The notes beneath the pieces were generated by a model. It was not told the origin of the DNA. It saw only the letters and a program-made list of their open reading frames with translations, and did no database searches. A stretch of DNA of 64,000 bases from Maricaulis parjimensis. GTDB taxonomy: Bacteria; Pseudomonadota; Alphaproteobacteria; Caulobacterales; Maricaulaceae. Below, one piece after another: positions 63,594 through 64,000 of this stretch. The DNA lies in the NCBI RefSeq assembly GCF_016817355.1, contig NZ_JADOTT010000008.1, forward strand, positions 39,787 through 103,786. Reading direction: 5' to 3'. The position numbers and the translations under genes were made by a program. Every line of letters begins with the position of its first letter. Position 1 is the first letter of the stretch.

Positions 63594-64000
63594 ATGCTGA
63601 GCCTTCCCGAACCGCTGGCAGCGAGCCTGGCCAGTGGGGTGACGACGCTGTGTGCCTGTTGGCGGGTGACGCGGCGTGATGGGGTCGTGTTCGGATTTAC
63701 CGGGCATGACCATGATCTGGACTTCGACACTCTCGTCTGGCGCGCGGGCAGCGGGCTGGGCGGGGCGGCGGCGGACCGGGAGGCGGGCCTGTCCATCGCC
63801 CAGGGCGAACTGGCCGGCGTGCTGGATGATGCGGTCATCCGTGAGGCCGATATCGAGGCCGGTCTGTGGGCCGGCGCGAAGCTGGAACGCTTTCAGGTCG
63901 ATTGGCAGGCCCCGGAAAACCGGGTGAAGACCGCAACGGGCTATCTGGGCGAGATCCGCCGCAAGGATGGAAGGTTCGAGGCGGAGCTTCTGGGGCTCAG
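63594..64000 (+). CDS. GTA baseplate hub protein (gp13, DUF2163), truncated by the window end
   Basis: The first 135 residues of a DUF2163 protein, with AAAGGAGG before the ATG at 63594. 'LAASLASGVTTLCACWRVTR', 'RDGVVFGFTGHDHDLDFDTL', 'GLSIAQGELAGVLDDAVIRE' and 'ADIEAGLWAGAKLERFQVDW' are its conserved N-terminal blocks. The frame is open to the last base. The cell-wall peptidase and the large host-recognition protein expected next in RcGTA-type clusters lie beyond the window. Confidence 0.93.
   Translation, partial: MLSLPEPLAASLASGVTTLCACWRVTRRDGVVFGFTGHDHDLDFDTLVWRAGSGLGGAAADREAGLSIAQGELAGVLDDAVIREADIEAGLWAGAKLERFQVDWQAPENRVKTATGYLGEIRRKDGRFEAELLGL

Noticed and set aside
55599-64000. Ordinary prophage
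   Set aside because: Gene order, the gp10/gp10.1/DUF2460/DUF2163 set and the lack of integrase, repressor and replication genes fit an RcGTA-type gene transfer agent. The missing right end prevents full proof.

Overview
The window looks like a chromosomal piece of a high-GC, motile, stalked or dimorphic-type alphaproteobacterium, closest in character to Caulobacterales/Maricaulales (Maricaulis-like). The lineage inference rests on family content and is not a database match. The evidence is FlbT, FlaF, FliX, FlaEY-like, FlmG-like and CheL/FlbY-like flagellar proteins, sigma-54 promoters with paired upstream elements, CtrA-type TTAA-N7-TTAA boxes, a DksA with a single zinc-site cysteine, and an RcGTA-type gene transfer agent (GTA) cluster.

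Layout. 0.3-4.7 kb: a periplasmic YfiR-like protein, a TonB-dependent receptor and a chemoreceptor in one direction. 4.8-13.3 kb: housekeeping and hypothetical genes, tRNA-Lys(CTT), and a split MoxR ATPase/CoxE-type VWA pair. 13.5-27.5 kb: flagellin production and glycosylation. This holds a six-gene minus-strand operon (FlmG-like glycosyltransferase, PseG, sulfotransferase, ATP-grasp, SpsF-type cytidylyltransferase, NeuB-type synthase), then flbT-flaF, three flagellins, flaG, pseC and pseB. 27.7-35.1 kb: a FlaEY-like beta-propeller protein, a HicAB toxin-antitoxin module, the flgI-cheL-flbY operon, divergent fliX, and dksA. 35.2-55.2 kb: metabolism, repair and regulation, including pepP, a LytTR membrane regulator, prmA, a UvrD-family helicase, a ClC channel, an ArsR/SRPBCC pair, fumC and a RusA-like nuclease. 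55.6-64.0 kb: the GTA head and tail genes from the small terminase to a truncated hub gene at the window edge.

The flagellar part reads as one regulated system. Each flagellin gene and flgI has a GG-N10-GC sigma-54 promoter, and flagellins 2 and 3 and flgI have a CGGCA...TGCC-type element about 90-140 bp upstream, as expected for FlbD-type enhancers (flagellin 1 has only a degenerate match). A CtrA box precedes fliX and another lies between flagellins 1 and 2. The filament is probably decorated with a nonulosonic acid made by PseB, PseC, PseG, NeuB and SpsF and attached by the FlmG-like protein. The ATP-grasp and sulfotransferase genes inside that operon suggest an extra modification. No PseH acetyltransferase is visible.

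Three classes of palindromic intergenic repeats are scattered through the window. One pair brackets a GIY-YIG nuclease-domain gene in inverted orientation, and two other repeats interrupt the GTA operon between cistrons. Convergent genes are packed very tightly: six pairs overlap by exactly four bases at a shared TTAG or CTAG double stop.
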